Shown: piece by piece, positions 23,571 through 34,655 of the stretch
Position numbering within the stretch: position 1 is the first letter of the stretch
Layout: every line of letters starts with the position of its first letter
NCBI RefSeq assembly: GCF_029407905.1
Contig: NC_073641.1
Span: 21,931,001-21,995,000 of the forward strand
Source of the DNA: Bubalus kerabau
Lineage: Eukaryota; Chordata; Mammalia; Artiodactyla; Bovidae
Length of the DNA: 64,000 nucleotides
Reading direction: 5' to 3'
Program-made: the position numbers and the translations under genes
The notes under the pieces: generated by a model
Databases searched by the model: none
What the model saw: only the letters and a program-made list of their open reading frames with translations
Told to the model about the DNA's origin: nothing

Positions 23571-23893
23571 GGCTTCCCTGTTAGCTCAGCTGTTAAAGAA
23601 TCCGCCTGCAGTGCAGGAGACCCTGGTTCGACTTCTGGGTTGGGAAGATCCCTTGGAGAAGGGATAGGCTACCCACTCCAGTAGTCTTGGGCATCCCTTA
23701 TGGCTCAGTCGGTAAAGAATCTGCATGCAATGCGGGAGACCTGGGTTTGATCCCTGGGTTGGGAAGATCCCCTGGAGGAGGGCATGGCAACCCACTCCAT
23801 TATTCTTGCCTGGAGAATCCCCAAGGACAGAGGAGCCTGGTGGGTTGCAGTATATTGGGTCACAAAGAGTCAGACGTGACCAAGCACAGCACA
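23571..23893 (+). repeat. Bov-tA2-type SINE with two tRNA heads
   Basis: Sense: 'ggcttccctgttagctcagctgttaaagaatcc...' then a second head 'ggcatcccttatggctcagtcggtaaagaatctgc...' then the Bov-A body to 'cagacgtgaccaagcac'. Confidence 0.92.
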
Positions 23894-23960
23894 GGAATTG
23901 AATCCACACCCACCAATTTGGAAGGTGAAGTCTCAACCACTGAACCACCAGGCAAGTCCC
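23894..23960 (-). repeat. CHR-type SINE head fragment
   Basis: 'ggaattgaatccacacccaccaatttggaaggtgaagtctcaaccactgaaccaccaggcaagtccc' looks like the antisense tRNA-like end of a CHR SINE. It abuts the Bov-tA2, which may have inserted into it. Confidence 0.55.
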
Positions 23961-24079
23961 TTGAAATGCTTTTTAGAGACCTGAAACCATTTTTCTGTCT
24001 CCTGAGAGGGGACTGGGTTCAAATTCACTTGTATTTCATCTTTGCCATTTGCCTAGCTTTGTGCTCCATCCCTATTTCT

Positions 24080-24235
24080 CATTTTCTCAACTAACCTCCC
24101 AGAACTCTGTGTGGCATCAAGCCGTCTACATTTACAGATGACAAAACCAAGATGCAGAGAGCCTAAGAAATCTGCCCAGGCATAAAGCTATTGGCAGAGC
24201 CAAGATTTGAGGCCAAGTCAGGGTTCTAATACACA
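24080..24235 (-). repeat. MIR SINE fragment
   Basis: 'tacatttacagatgacaaaaccaagatgcagagagcctaagaaatctgcccaggcataaagctattggcagagccaagatttgaggcc' is an antisense MIR core. Confidence 0.7.
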
Positions 24236-24879
24236 CATACCTACGCTTGTGCTCAAATTCAGTTGAAAATAAAGTGCTGATGGGGATAAGTATGACAACT
24301 CCATGATAAGTAGAAGTTTGGGTTTGTTAAGGTCTTTTAAGAACTCAGAAGGCTTACTGCCAATTTTACTTTTCTCTTAAAAGAAGTATTTTCTCCCATT
24401 GCTGGCATGTGCAATTATAAAAAGAAATTAGAGATAAACAGATAACAATTTCCTGGCTGCCTTCATGTCTGTGAGCCTGACACAAATCCCAGAAGGAAAA
24501 ATATGCTGTAAGGAGGCTTATGTGATATTGCTTATTTAGGGATCCTTTGACCACTTATTTACAATATCCAGTTACAGCCACGTTACTTTCCTTTTTGGGC
24601 AAAAGCACACATTTGCGTGACCATTCTTTTGGCGGAAGCTGACAGTGCCTGCCACTTCCAATATGTCCTTGTGTGCCAAGCTCATAATGGAGACATTTGA
24701 GTTCAGAGCTCCCCAGCAGCACAATTACCGCCAAATTCACCACCGATGGGACCTCAGAGGCCTCTTTGTTAGCCAGGAACACACAGACGTGCTTCATTTT
24801 GCATCATAAAGATACTTCCAAAAGTAGTTTCTCACTGAATTATTTTCTAATAACATATTTTTCTAAGCACAAAATAAAC
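24236..24879. other. Unique intronic sequence
   Basis: No gene or repeat recognised. Confidence 0.35.
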
Positions 24880-25390
24880 ACATGTTCCTTGTGGAAAAAC
24901 AGAACCACAGAAAATATGCATTACAATATATAAATAACCTGCAACAGTAGCATCCAGGGGTAGGCATCATTCAAACAGGTTGATTTATTTCCTGTATAAG
25001 TTTCTAAAACACACACACAGATACGCACACATTTTCAAATGCACGCGTATATGTAAATACACAAATGAACAAAAATATTAGGTCCAAAAGATTGAATATT
25101 TGAGACATGTTTATTGCTATATAAATCCTATTGTTGCTGAGTACCAAGTGACTGTCAGGACATATAATCTTTTTTTTTTAACATTTGTCACTTTGCCTTT
25201 GAAATAAGCATTTTCCCATATCATCTAGTGTTCCAGGAAAACCTGATATCCTAATGGTGGCATTGAATCCATTTTAGATAAAATAAAATAACTTATTTAG
25301 TTATTCTTTCAACTGTTACACAGTTGAACTTTCTGCCTTTTGCTGTTATAAATAATAAATAATAGCTCTTTGAGCATCTTTGTTATAGAA
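24880..25390 (-). mobile_element. Ancient L1M-like 3' region
   Basis: Resembles the fragment at 17400-17760 ('acatgttccttgtggaaaaacag...', 'cctgtataagtttc', 'gcattttcccatatcatc'). 25008-25032 is a short (CA)n run. Assignment rests on weak similarity only. Confidence 0.4.
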
Positions 25391-25974
25391 ATCTTAATCT
25401 GCATCTGTGATTAATTACTTAAGCAAAATTCTAGGAAATACCATTACAAGGCCAAAGAGCTTAAATGTTTATAAATCTCTCAATACACACTGTATTGCCA
25501 GATTTTTTTTCTTTTTTTCTTTCTTGACTTTTCTTTCATTTTTTAATGGCAACGTATTAAAAAAGGTTTTTTAAACCCCTTTTAAGGAAAATTGCTTTTT
25601 CCAAAGTAGTAAATGGGGTTTGTTTTCAAAAACAATATTTGGTAATTGATATTTAATAAAAGATGAATTTTCATAATATTTGATCTAGTCAGACATTTTT
25701 GTTTTACAGATGGGAAATTAAGGCTTGTGTGCAAGACAGAAGTCAGAGTAGAACTAAAATCTATCTTCCAAGCCTCAAAGGCAGTCAAATTTATGTTATC
25801 AGTTCAGTAGAGAAACAGCTTGAGTTTCCTCTTTTGGTGGTAGAGAATATGTCAGTGTTTCTTTAAATATGGTGATGTGTTTTCACTCTTACAAGTAGGG
25901 CCTTAACAGCAAAACGAGAATCATTTTATTCATTCCGATTCATGCAGCCATAGCATTCTGTGAAATCCATGCTA
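25391..25974. other. Unique AT-rich intronic sequence
   Basis: 25500-25580 is pyrimidine-rich. 'tttacagatgggaaattaagg' near 25706 may be a scrap of antisense MIR. No gene. Confidence 0.35.
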
Positions 25975-26150
25975 CACAGTGATTCTCAAGGTATGGTGTG
26001 CATCAGAAATGCTGTATGTGTGTTGTTTTTAAATGTGGCGTCTTGGAATTTCATCCTTAAGACTGATTCAGTAGCTCTGAATAAGACTTGGAACTATTCA
26101 TTTAACAAGCAACCAGTTAATTCTGGGGCAAGTTGTCTAAGGCCACACAG
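25975..26150 (+). repeat. MER5A-like hAT DNA transposon fragment
   Basis: 'acagtgattctcaaggtatggtgtgcatcagaaatgctg...ttaagactgattcagtagctctg...' follows the MER5A order (ggttctcaa - gtgcatcagaat - gattcagtaggtctg). Confidence 0.55.
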
Positions 26151-26189
26151 TGAGAAATATTGGTATGATGATTAAAAAAAAGATCTGTC

Positions 26190-26345
26190 TGAGGTTGGTG
26201 CTTTGACAGTAGCTCTAATCTGTAACTGACTTGACTTCTCTCTGCCTTAGTTTTCTTATCTTTAAAAAGGGGAGAGAAATACTAGTTTTCTCCATCCAGG
26301 ATTGTTGTGAGGAAGAAGTAAAATAAGCTATGCAAAAGGATTTAG
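26190..26345 (+). repeat. MIR SINE fragment
   Basis: 'cttctctctgccttagttttcttatctttaaaaaggggagagaaatactagttttctccatccaggattgttgtgaggaa' matches the sense MIR 3' half. Confidence 0.65.
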
Positions 26346-27837
26346 GACAATCCTCCATAAACAAATCCCCAGTAAACAGTAATTCATTGGCTCCGCTGTC
26401 ATTGGCATCGTGTCTGTGTCATTATTCCTGCACTGGCTTATTGAAATGGATGCTTTTAAATGGATGGCATTGTCAGTGGATTATTTATTGATTGTGATTT
26501 TCCCTGTTGTTCCTTTTGACATGACTGAATTCTGTTTACTTAGATATTTCCTTTTTTTTTTTTTTTTCTCTCGCCTGCATCTACTCACACCACTATGATT
26601 GAAACTGAATTGAGGTCACATGCAACAGGACCTACCCAGAGAGTTTGGTAAGACCAGTTGGAGAAGTATCGATGAGTCTTGCTGCAAATACAATGGTGAT
26701 TCTGCTGCTCAACAGCTCAAGAGACCCCATTAGGAAGAGTCAGTTCTCCCGAATACTGTTGAGCTATAATTTGCCCATAGTATCAGCCATGGCATCTGTT
26801 TGCATAGTTAATTCCTCCTCCACTGGTCCAGCAATAAAACCTGTGTTAAACAGAGAGACTTCTATAAGTGATGTTGAAGTCTATATATAGCATATACATT
26901 CAATAAATAGTCATTATTCCTATACATGGTGTCAGAACTGTGTTAGGTGCTGAGGATACAGAAATTAAAGTACTTTAATCCCGTTGCTTCTGAGATCGTC
27001 TTTCTGGACAAGACAATATGATACAGAACCTTCAGGGACTATTCAATTCATGGCTACTTCCTACGAAAGACAAATGTATCTGAACTTACTGGCTGCTAGA
27101 TATTCCAATGTCAAATAGTTCTAATTTGGCTGAAGAGTCTACTTGGATTAAATAGGGTACTTTAAAGCACAAGCAAAAGTCTTAAGAGAAAAATAGCATC
27201 ACAGTAGCAAAACCTCTGTATAATCCCCAAAGAAACTTCCACTCACAGGCCTTGTTGTTTCAAGTCATATTTAGTTAAACTACATAACTTAGCCATTCCC
27301 CTGAGTGTCAGCGGAATTTCTCCCAGCGCTGTGAGTTTGTCAAGTCAAGTTACTCTGTCTCCTAACCCATGGAAAGAGACAGCAGTTATTGAGAGGTTAT
27401 TGTATGTCAGCCCTTAAAGTAGGTACTTACTTGTGTTCTCATTAAAACCTTTTAGCACCCTCTCTTACCCCTGGGATCTTATAAAGATTACACCAGGAAT
27501 AGAACAATAGCCTTGTAAAGTTCAGGCCGCCGAGAAGCTGTTTTGCTCAAGTGCAGGAGAAGCCATTGCTGCCAAGTTCTTGTGGCTGGTACAGGCTGGT
27601 GCTCCTTGGAAAGAACAGGGGCCATGGCTAGACTCATCCTGCCTGCGCAGGGTCGGGCAGGGTAGCAGACCTAGCTGTTTAACGCTGTTTAACGCCCTTT
27701 TATTGATATTTTTACTTGAAAAGCCTCTTGTTGCTTTCATGGTAGGTGGGCTATCCTTAACTGGTTTTAACTTTATCCCCATTTCATAGCAGAAATTCTT
27801 AACTTGGAATCTACAAAGAGACTTTCAGAATCTGTAA
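26346..27837. other. Unique intronic sequence
   Basis: 26552-26567 is a T-run. 26895-26970 is weakly L2/MIR-like ('gtgttaggtgctgaggatacagaaattaa'). 27520-27700 is unusually GC-rich for this intron and includes a 10-bp tandem duplication (tgtttaacgc twice, near 27678). No gene recognised. Confidence 0.4.
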
Positions 27838-28085
27838 CTCCCTTAAAATAATAACAGTTAAAATTTACAAATCACTCATCATCCCACTACACATGATTTA
27901 TCTTATTTAAACCTCATCATGGTCCTACCAAATAGGTACTGTTTTTATTTCCATTTTTGAAGATAAGGAAAATGAAGTTTAATATCTTGCAGAAAGCCTA
28001 TAAGTATGCAGCAGCAGAGTAAGGGTTTTAATCCAAGCTGTCTGGATCTAGGCTAAAACTCATAGGCTTAACTACTAGGCCATAC
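27838..28085 (-). repeat. MIR SINE, near full length
   Basis: 'aatttacaaatcactcatcatcc...ggtactgtttttatttccatttttgaagataaggaaaatgaag...gtatgcagcagcagagtaagggttttaatccaagctgtctgg...cttaactactaggccatactg' follows the whole antisense MIR. Confidence 0.75.
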
Positions 28086-28214
28086 TGAACTTTATGGAAT
28101 TATTTCCAAAAAGGTGTGTGGATGTGTTTGAAAAAATATTTCTTTTTGAAAGGCTTACGTTTCTGGAGACTTTCAAGTCATTTTATTCTTAAAAGGATCT
28201 CTTTTCTTTTAAGT

Positions 28215-28670
28215 TGAACTGTGGTTTATAGTGTCATGTTAGTTTCAGATGTTCAACACAGTGATTCAGATATAGGTATTCTTTTTCAGATTCTTTTCTC
28301 TTACGCTGCTGCAGCTGCTAAGTCACTTCAGTCGTGTCCGACTCTGTGCGACCCCATAGATGGCAGCTCACCAAGCTCCCCCATCCCTGGGATTCTCCAG
28401 GCAAAAACACGGGAGCGGGTTGCCATTTCCTTCTCCAATGCAGGAAAGTGAAAAGTGAAAGTGAAGTCGCTCAGTCTTGTCCGACCCTCAGCGACCCCAT
28501 GGACTGCAGCCCACCAGGCTCCTCCATCCATGGGATTTTCCAGGCAGGAGTACTGGAGTGGGGTGCCATTGCCTTCTCCGCTTTTCTCTTATAGGGTATT
28601 GCAAAATACTGAGTATAGTCCCTGTGCTACACAGTAGGTCCTTGTTGCTGTCTCTGAGATCTAAAATTTG
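28215..28670 (-). mobile_element. L1 3'-end fragment, split by a BOV-A2
   Basis: 'gaactgtggtttatagtgtcatgttagtttcagatgttcaacacagtgattcag' before and 'ggtattgcaaaatactgagtatagtccctgtgctacacagtaggtccttgttg' after the SINE together form an antisense L1 3' UTR. Confidence 0.85.
28304..28580 (-). repeat. BOV-A2 SINE (dimer)
   Basis: 'cgctgctgcagctgctaagtcacttcagtcgtgtcc...' plus second monomer 'gaagtcgctcagtcttgtccgaccctcagcgacc...'. Target duplication cttttctctta at 28293-28303 and 28581-28591. Confidence 0.95.
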
Positions 28671-29459
28671 AAACCCTCTGCTATCTAGTTGCTACATATA
28701 TGGACATTTATTAGAATGACCTGAGTAAAAACAGTCTGTTCCATACCTGTGGGGAATCTGTACTTGAGTTATCAGTTGAACCATTTGGTTTGTTCACCAG
28801 GAAGGTCTGCAGGTCTTGAGCTAAGAGTCCAGTGCTTCCAGACCTGCATCACTCCTTCCCCTGCCATCTGACCACATCTCTCCCAGGAGCACAACTCAGG
28901 TTGATACCAGCTTTTAAAATAAAATCTATGTCACTCATGAAATATCCAGAGAACTTGGAAAACTGCAGGAAACTCAGAAGCTGGTGGGCTCAGGGGCAAA
29001 GAAATCATAAATTCACAACCACCACCACCCCCCATTTAGCTTTATCATATCTTGCCAAAACTGGCATGGAGTAGGATGTGCTATTCAAGAGTAAAGAATT
29101 TTCAATTGGTTTATTGTAGTGAAATTTGCTTTTTTTGGAACCAGGATCAAAGTCATGTCCTTTCTCTGCTCTAACAAAGGCACAGCCACATAAAAGGAAA
29201 GTCTTAGAATCTGAGCAATAACAAGATTGTGTTATGATATAATCTGTAAATATACCAACACCTCCCTTAAGAATATAATCGGACCCCCTGAACGGAGGAG
29301 GTTGTATGTTGGCCATTAGTTTCAATCACTGGAAGCGCTGCAAATACTAATTTCATTAGTGTTTCACTGGCCTCAAGATTAATGCAATGAGCCAAATTAT
29401 AACCATCTTATTAAAATATGGGAAATTTCAGTGTATTTAAGTAGAAAAGAACAAAAAGG
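28671..29459. other. Unique intronic sequence
   Basis: 29020-29034 is a short (ACC)n stretch. No gene or repeat recognised. Confidence 0.35.
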
Positions 29460-29712
29460 GAATTAACATTTATTGAATGCATATCACCTTCAAATCACTG
29501 TCTTGGGTGCTTTAATATTCATTAACTCATTTTGGTTTTCTACATGTGAGTGGTTTATAATCGCTTTTCAACAAGTGTGGGGGGAAAAAAAAAAAAACCA
29601 AGTGTGGAAGCTCAGGCTGAGAGAGTCTAAGGAGCTTTGCTTAAGGTCCCAAAGCTGGCAGGGAACTGAGCCTCTTCACAACCAGATCTGATTCCAAAGT
29701 CCATGCTGTTTC
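29460..29712 (-). repeat. MIR SINE, near full length
   Basis: 'aattaacatttattgaatgcatatcacc...cactgtcttgggtgctttaatattcattaactcattt...gctcaggctgagagagtctaaggagctttgcttaaggtcccaaagctggcagggaactgagcc' is an antisense MIR. It has an A-run at 29586-29597. Confidence 0.75.
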
Positions 29713-29889
29713 TATTAAGATATGATATTTGAGAGGAGCTAAATAGCATTGGGGAACCTAGTTTTGATCATTTGCATCAGTATTTAATAAGGGACCACTG
29801 GATCCTAGAGAAGCCATGAAGTTTAGTGGATATAAACTTGGATTTCAGGCAGGTTACTTATCTCTGAGCACCATTTCTTAATCTAGCAT

Positions 29890-30099
29890 GTTGTGCTGTG
29901 CTCAGTCACTCAGTGGTGTCTGACTCTTTGCGACCCTATGGACTATAGTCCACCAGGCTCCTCTGTCCACGGGATTCTCCAGGCAAGAATACTGGAGTGA
30001 GTTGCCCTTTTCCAGAGGATCTTCCTGACCCAGGGATCAAACCTGTGTCTCCTGCATCACAGTCAAATTCTTGACCCACTGAGCTATCTGGGAACCTAC
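29890..30099 (-). repeat. Bov-tA SINE
   Basis: 'gtgctcagtcactcagtggtgtctgactctttgcgaccctatgg...gacccagggatcaaacctgtgtctcctgcatc...' antisense. Short target duplication ctagcat at 29883-29889 and 30100-30106. A faint sense MIR piece lies just upstream (29815-29882). Confidence 0.92.
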
Positions 30100-30106
30100 C
30101 TAGCAT

Positions 30107-30540
30107 AGTAATAAAAATCAAAATTTAAGATCCATTTTAAATGGATCTAAAATGCTGAGAATAGTCTGTCCTCTGTTGTTTTTGTCTATTGTTATTATTG
30201 TGTTGTCCTTGTAAGAAGGCCCATGGAACAGGGCAGTAGGATCCCCATGGACAGTAAATCTCCCACTGTGTGGACTCTCTGGAAGGGCTCGCCTTTGGGA
30301 GCTGCTAGAATATAAGCTCTAATTCTGTCAGGGATGAAGTGGCAGAGAGCAGGGTGGAGAGCTTGACAGGTCCTCCAGTCTCCAGTGCAGAGAAGTCTCA
30401 TCAGAGTAATCAGTGTTAAAGCTTGAAAGATGCTGAAGACCACACTGTCTCCAGGGACACCAGCCAAAGTTTGAAGCATCCAGGAGAAAGTATCAGTATA
30501 ACAATACATAATGGTTAGAGCACTGATATTTAGACCCCTT
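30107..30540. other. Unique intronic sequence
   Basis: Relatively GC-balanced; no gene or repeat recognised. Confidence 0.35.
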
Positions 30541-30551
30541 ATGGTAGATTT

Positions 30552-30823
30552 GGGAGAAGGCAATGGCACCCCACTCCAGTACTCTTGCCTGGGAAATCCC
30601 ATGGACGGAGGAGCCTGGTAGGCTACAGTCCATGGGGTCGCTAAGAGTCGGACATGACTGAGCGACTTCACTTTCACTTTTCACTTTCATGCATTGGAGA
30701 AGGAAATGGCAACCCACTCTGGTATTCTTGCCTGGAGAATCCCAGGGACAGGGGAGCCTGGTGGGCTGCCGTCTATGGGGTCGCACAGAGTCAGACATGA
30801 CTGACGTGACTTAGCATCTTAGC
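30552..30823 (+). repeat. BOV-A2 SINE (dimer)
   Basis: Sense dimer: 'gggagaaggcaatggcaccccactccagtactcttgcc...' then 'cattggagaaggaaatggcaacccactctggtattc...' ending 'gacgtgacttagcatcttagc'. Target copies atggtagattt at 30541-30551 and 30824-30834; a third copy lies beyond the next SINE. Confidence 0.95.
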
Positions 30824-30836
30824 ATGGTAGATTTAG

Positions 30837-31152
30837 GGCTTCCCCGGTAGCTCAAATGGTAAAGAATCCACCTGCAGTGCAGGAAATCCTGGTTCAATTC
30901 CTGCATCAGGAAGTTCCCCTGGAGAAGAGATAGGCTACCCACTCCAGGATTCTTGGGCTTCCCTGTTGGCCAGATGCCTGCAATGTGGGAGACCAGGGTT
31001 CAGTCCCTGGGTTGGAAAGATCCCCTGGAGGAGGGCATAGCAACCCACTCCAGTATTCTAGCCTGGAGAATCCCCCTGGACAAAGGAGCCTGGCGGGCTA
31101 CAGTCCATGGGGTTGCAAAGAGTCATACATGACTGAGTGACTAAGCACACAC
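30837..31152 (+). repeat. Bov-tA2-type SINE with two tRNA heads
   Basis: Sense: 'gggcttccccggtagctcaaatggtaaagaatccacc...' then a second shortened head 'gggcttccctgttggccagatgcctgcaatg...' then the body to 'catgactgagtgactaagcac'. Flanked by atggtagattt at 30824-30834 and 31153-31163. Confidence 0.94.
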
Positions 31153-31291
31153 ATGGTAGATTTAATTCTGGGCTCCCAAAATTGGAAATTATAAAATTAC
31201 CTATTTTACTTTACCATACAGAACCCCAGCAAGAATATGGAGAAAAGCCTTCTTCTGTAGTTACACTCTCATTCATGTTTGCCATTGCTCA

Positions 31292-31531
31292 TGTGTGTGT
31301 GTGTGTGTGTGTGTGCGCGTGCGTGCACTCAGTCTGCCAACTCTGAGACCCCATGGACTGTAGCCTGCCAGGCTCCTCTGTCCATGGAATTTTCAAGGCA
31401 GGAATACTGGAGTGGGTTGCCGTTTCCTTCTCCAGGGGATCTTTCCAACCCAGGGATCAAACCCACCTCTTTTGTGTCTCTTGCATTGGCAGACAGGTTC
31501 TTTACCACACTACCACCTGGGAAGCCTTTGA
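31292..31531 (-). repeat. Bov-tA3-like SINE with (TG)n at its 3' tail
   Basis: (TG)n/(GC) tract 31292-31326, then the antisense Bov-A body and head ('gggatcaaacccacctcttttgtgtctcttgcattggcagacagg'). Target duplication cattgctca at 31283-31291 and 31532-31540. Confidence 0.92.
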
Positions 31532-31540
31532 CATTGCTCA

Positions 31541-32289
31541 GGTGGTGTTTATTTTGGTAACAGGAATACCTGACCTTCCAGAGGCTATTTAATCTCCACC
31601 GTTCCAAAGATTCTCTCTCTGCAATAAATAGCTCAGGTTTCTAGTGATTCCCGAGGACATGGATCTCACATTACTTACCATACTATAGTCAAAAATATCT
31701 TTGCTCTTCCTTCCTACTATATACAAGACTGGAGAATAAGAGACGATAACATGTTGCTTTATGTGCTTTGACATTACCAGTAGTATATATTTTTGTCATT
31801 ATAATTTTTAACTACGGTGAAACAGGTATGAGATTTTCCAGGTGAAGTAGAGCCTGTGACATAGCATTCAAAAGGAATAATTCTGATTCTGGAAAACTCT
31901 TTCTAAAGGATGGCACCCTTTATCTCCTTCCTATTCTTTCTGTTTGGTGGTGTCGTGGGGAAAGGAAGAGGCAGATTCAGGACGTCAGGTGAGAACATCA
32001 AAGGCAGTAACTGGAGCTGTTCTACGAAGGTCAAAGGACTTTGTTTCCTATTCCATTCATAAATCCATGAGAACAGATATCTCATTGTGTTTAAATAAAA
32101 AATGCACACTCCCATTTCTTTTTTCTATTAAAAAAAAAAATGTGAGTTCTCACCTGTTGTCCAGATGTTCATCTGATTACCATTATCTACTAATCCATAT
32201 AGAAATAGCAGGGTTACAGTGTGCCTTTTGTTCCTGTTTTGTAAGAGTTATTAGTACATTTGGTTGAGAAGCACAAAGGCCAGTTGAGC
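31541..32289. other. Unique intronic sequence
   Basis: No gene or repeat recognised. Confidence 0.35.
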
Positions 32290-32435
32290 ACATCACAGCT
32301 ACTATGCTAGATACTTATTTTCTCCATTTCATGGAGGGAAACTGAGGCATGGAGAAGTTGATTAACTTGGCCAAGCTCACATGGCTAAGAAGAGAGAAAA
32401 TTAGGTTTTGAACCCAGACAGCCTAGACCATGTGT
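32290..32435 (-). repeat. MIR SINE fragment
   Basis: 'tttctccatttcatggagggaaactgaggcatggagaagttgattaacttggccaagctcacatggctaagaagagag...ttgaacccagacagcc' is a clear antisense MIR. Confidence 0.8.
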
Positions 32436-32446
32436 TATTTCTTTTA

Positions 32447-32920
32447 ATGATTTTTTTTAATTGAAGTATAGGTGATTTACAATGTTGTGTTAGTTTCAAG
32501 TGTTTAGCAAAGTGATTTAGATTCTTTTTTTCTGAATCATATTTTTCCCTTACAGTTTATTGCAAAACATTGAGCAGTGTTTCCTATGCTATGCAGGAGG
32601 CCCTTGTCAGTTATCTGCATTATATGTAGTGGTGTGTATATGTGAACTCCTGATGTATCCCTCCCCTCTCTGCTTCCACTTTGGTAGCCATAAGCTTGTT
32701 TTCTATGTCTGTGGGTCTGTTTCAGTTTTGTATATAAGTTCATTTGTATACATTTTTAGATTCCACATGTAAGTGATATCATATGATATTTGTCTTTCCC
32801 TGTCTGGCCTACTTCATTCATTATAATCTCCGCTAGGTCTATCTGTGTTGTTGCAAATGGCATTATTTCATTCTTTTATATGGCTGAGCAATATTCCATT
32901 ATATATACATAGGTATATAT
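32447..32920 (-). mobile_element. L1 3'-end fragment
   Basis: T-run, then 'attgaagtataggtgatttacaatgttgtgttagtttc', 'tattgcaaaacattgagcagtgtttcctatgctatgcagg', 'ccacatgtaagtgatatcatatgatatttgtcttt', 'ggctgagcaatattccattatatatacata': antisense of an L1 3' UTR and the end of ORF2, ~470 bp, 5'-truncated. Confidence 0.9.
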
Positions 32921-33127
32921 TTTTCGCTGAAGATGAGAGGTTAAATTCTCGGGAATAAACATACCCACCCCAGGTAGACATATGCACAGAACTCAGACAC
33001 AACGGACAGAATGACTGCCTCTCATACACAGTAAAAAGCCAGCATACAATGAGTACTTGCTCTGTGCACACACTGGAGAAGGTACATATACAAATTTTAT
33101 GCAACGGAGTTCACACACATGTGCTCA

Positions 33128-33295
33128 CACACGTACAGTATTATTTCTTCATGCGGTAGATGAGAAAGGAGATGCTCAGGCAGATTAAGCTGTTCAACAT
33201 TGTCCAGCTAACAAGTGATAAATTCAAGATGCAAACAGGCTTCTCTGTCATGGAATACCATCATGTTCCCACTGAGCCATGATGCCTGCTCTCTG
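33128..33295 (-). repeat. MIR SINE fragment
   Basis: 'ggtagatgagaaaggagatgctcaggcagattaagctgttcaacattgtccagctaacaagtgataaattcaagatgcaaac' reads as antisense MIR. Confidence 0.6.
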
Positions 33296-33384
33296 CAGTC
33301 ATTCAGGCACTCAACATTTAATATTCATTTAGTGAACACCTGCTATTTCTAATGCCTCAGCATGCAGTACAGGAAAAACACAAG

Positions 33385-33560
33385 ATTGAAATTCACAGGA
33401 TCTAGATTTGAATTTCTGCTCCATCATTAAATCATCAATTTATTAAATTTCTCTGAGTTACAGTTTCATCATCTATAAAATAGGGGTGAACAATAATATG
33501 TATCTCATAGAAATGTCATCAAGAGCAAATGAAATTATGTATATAAAAATATTTGGTATA
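33385..33560 (+). repeat. MIR SINE fragment
   Basis: 'gatctagatttgaatttctgctccatcattaaatcatc...ctctgagttacagtttcatcatctataaaataggggtgaacaataatatgtatctcatag' is sense MIR. Confidence 0.75.
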
Positions 33561-34354
33561 TAACAAAACACTTTGTAAATCTTATTCTTATTATAATAAT
33601 TACAGGAAGGGGTGTGTATGTAGCCTCCCAACCTCACATAGTGGGAGAGGGGCATCTGAAGCCTGTTGCAGTACTCCAAAATATTGCTTTAGTGAGGACC
33701 TGAGTAACATTTGGAATTGCAGGAGCAAGAATTGGAGGCATATTAGACATTGGTTCATCCATGTGGAGCTTTAAAGAACAAAATAGATTTCATGGGTAAC
33801 AATAGGTAGGGCTCCCATAAAACTTTATTATCTGTAAAATAAACTCTGTGTATTTAGAACAGCAGGGGCAAAAGTAACTTTGGAGGGGCCAGAGATGAAG
33901 TTGGGGAGGGAGTTGGGACCAGACTTTAATTCAAATGCCATGATAAAGAATTGTAATCTAGTGTTGTAGGCAAGCGTAGTTATTCAAGAAAGTAACAAAA
34001 ATCTCAATTTCCCACCACATCAAGTTATCTCCGGTTGCCATCTTTCCCTGCTTCTTTCTTCCTCTTCCCCTCTTCCTTTTTCTCCTTCTTTCTTGCTTCC
34101 ATTCAACTACACACAAAATGCCCACAACAGCATAGAAGACGGAGTACCACGGCAGACCGGTGGGTAGGACACCACCTAGGAAGCAGCTATGACAGCTGCG
34201 TTGAAAACCTCACTGGCTCTAGAGGCTCTGCTTCCCTGGAGGGTGGAGATTTATGAGCTGAGTTCAGTGCCATGCAGTTGAAATCAGCAATGTTAAAGCT
34301 GAAAGAGATCTTGGAGACAGATCTAGTCTTCCTAAGTTGCCAAGACATCAAATT
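33561..34354. other. Unique intronic sequence
   Basis: 34042-34100 is a ~59-base pyrimidine tract (almost pure C/T), able in principle to form triplex DNA. No gene recognised. Confidence 0.4.
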
Positions 34355-34495
34355 ACCTGAACACTGTTTTAAAAAGAAATATTCCCGGGTCCAATCCTAG
34401 ATTACTGACTCAGAGTATCCAGAAGGAGACCTGAGAATCTGTAGTTTTAGAAGTCTTTCCAAAGTGATATGCAGAGCAGTAATTGAGAATGATTG
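34355..34495 (+). repeat. MER5-like hAT DNA transposon fragment
   Basis: 'aattacctgaacactgttttaaaaagaaatattcccgggtccaatcctagattactgactcagag...gacctgagaatctgtagttttagaag' follows the MER5A order. Confidence 0.55.
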
Positions 34496-34518
34496 GTAGT
34501 CAATCTCTTAATTTTATT

Positions 34519-34638
34519 TATTAAACTTTTTATTTTGTATTGGACTATAGCTGATTAAGAGCAGCCTGGACGGGAGGGGAGTTTGGGAGAAAATGGATAC
34601 ATGTATATGTAGGGCTGAGTCCCTTCACTGTCTCCTTG
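34519..34638 (-). mobile_element. Short L1 insertion with internal inversion (twin priming)
   Basis: 34519-34557 is the antisense L1 3' end ('ttttgtattggactatagctgatta'). 34558-34635 is a more 5' L1 3'-UTR segment in the opposite orientation ('cagcctggacgggaggggagtttgggagaaaatggatacatgtatatgtagggctgagtccctt'). A 17-bp near-perfect target duplication, aatctctt(a/t)attttatt, at 34502-34518 and 34639-34655 encloses both pieces. Confidence 0.85.
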
Positions 34639-34655
34639 AATCTCTTTATTTTATT

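Noticed and set aside
27520..27700. Possible CpG island or alternative promoter
   Set aside because: Only a handful of CpGs and no coding start with a donor site; GC is only locally raised.
31292..31326. TG/GC tract as an independent regulatory microsatellite
   Set aside because: It is the tail region of the antisense Bov-tA SINE lying between that SINE's target duplications.
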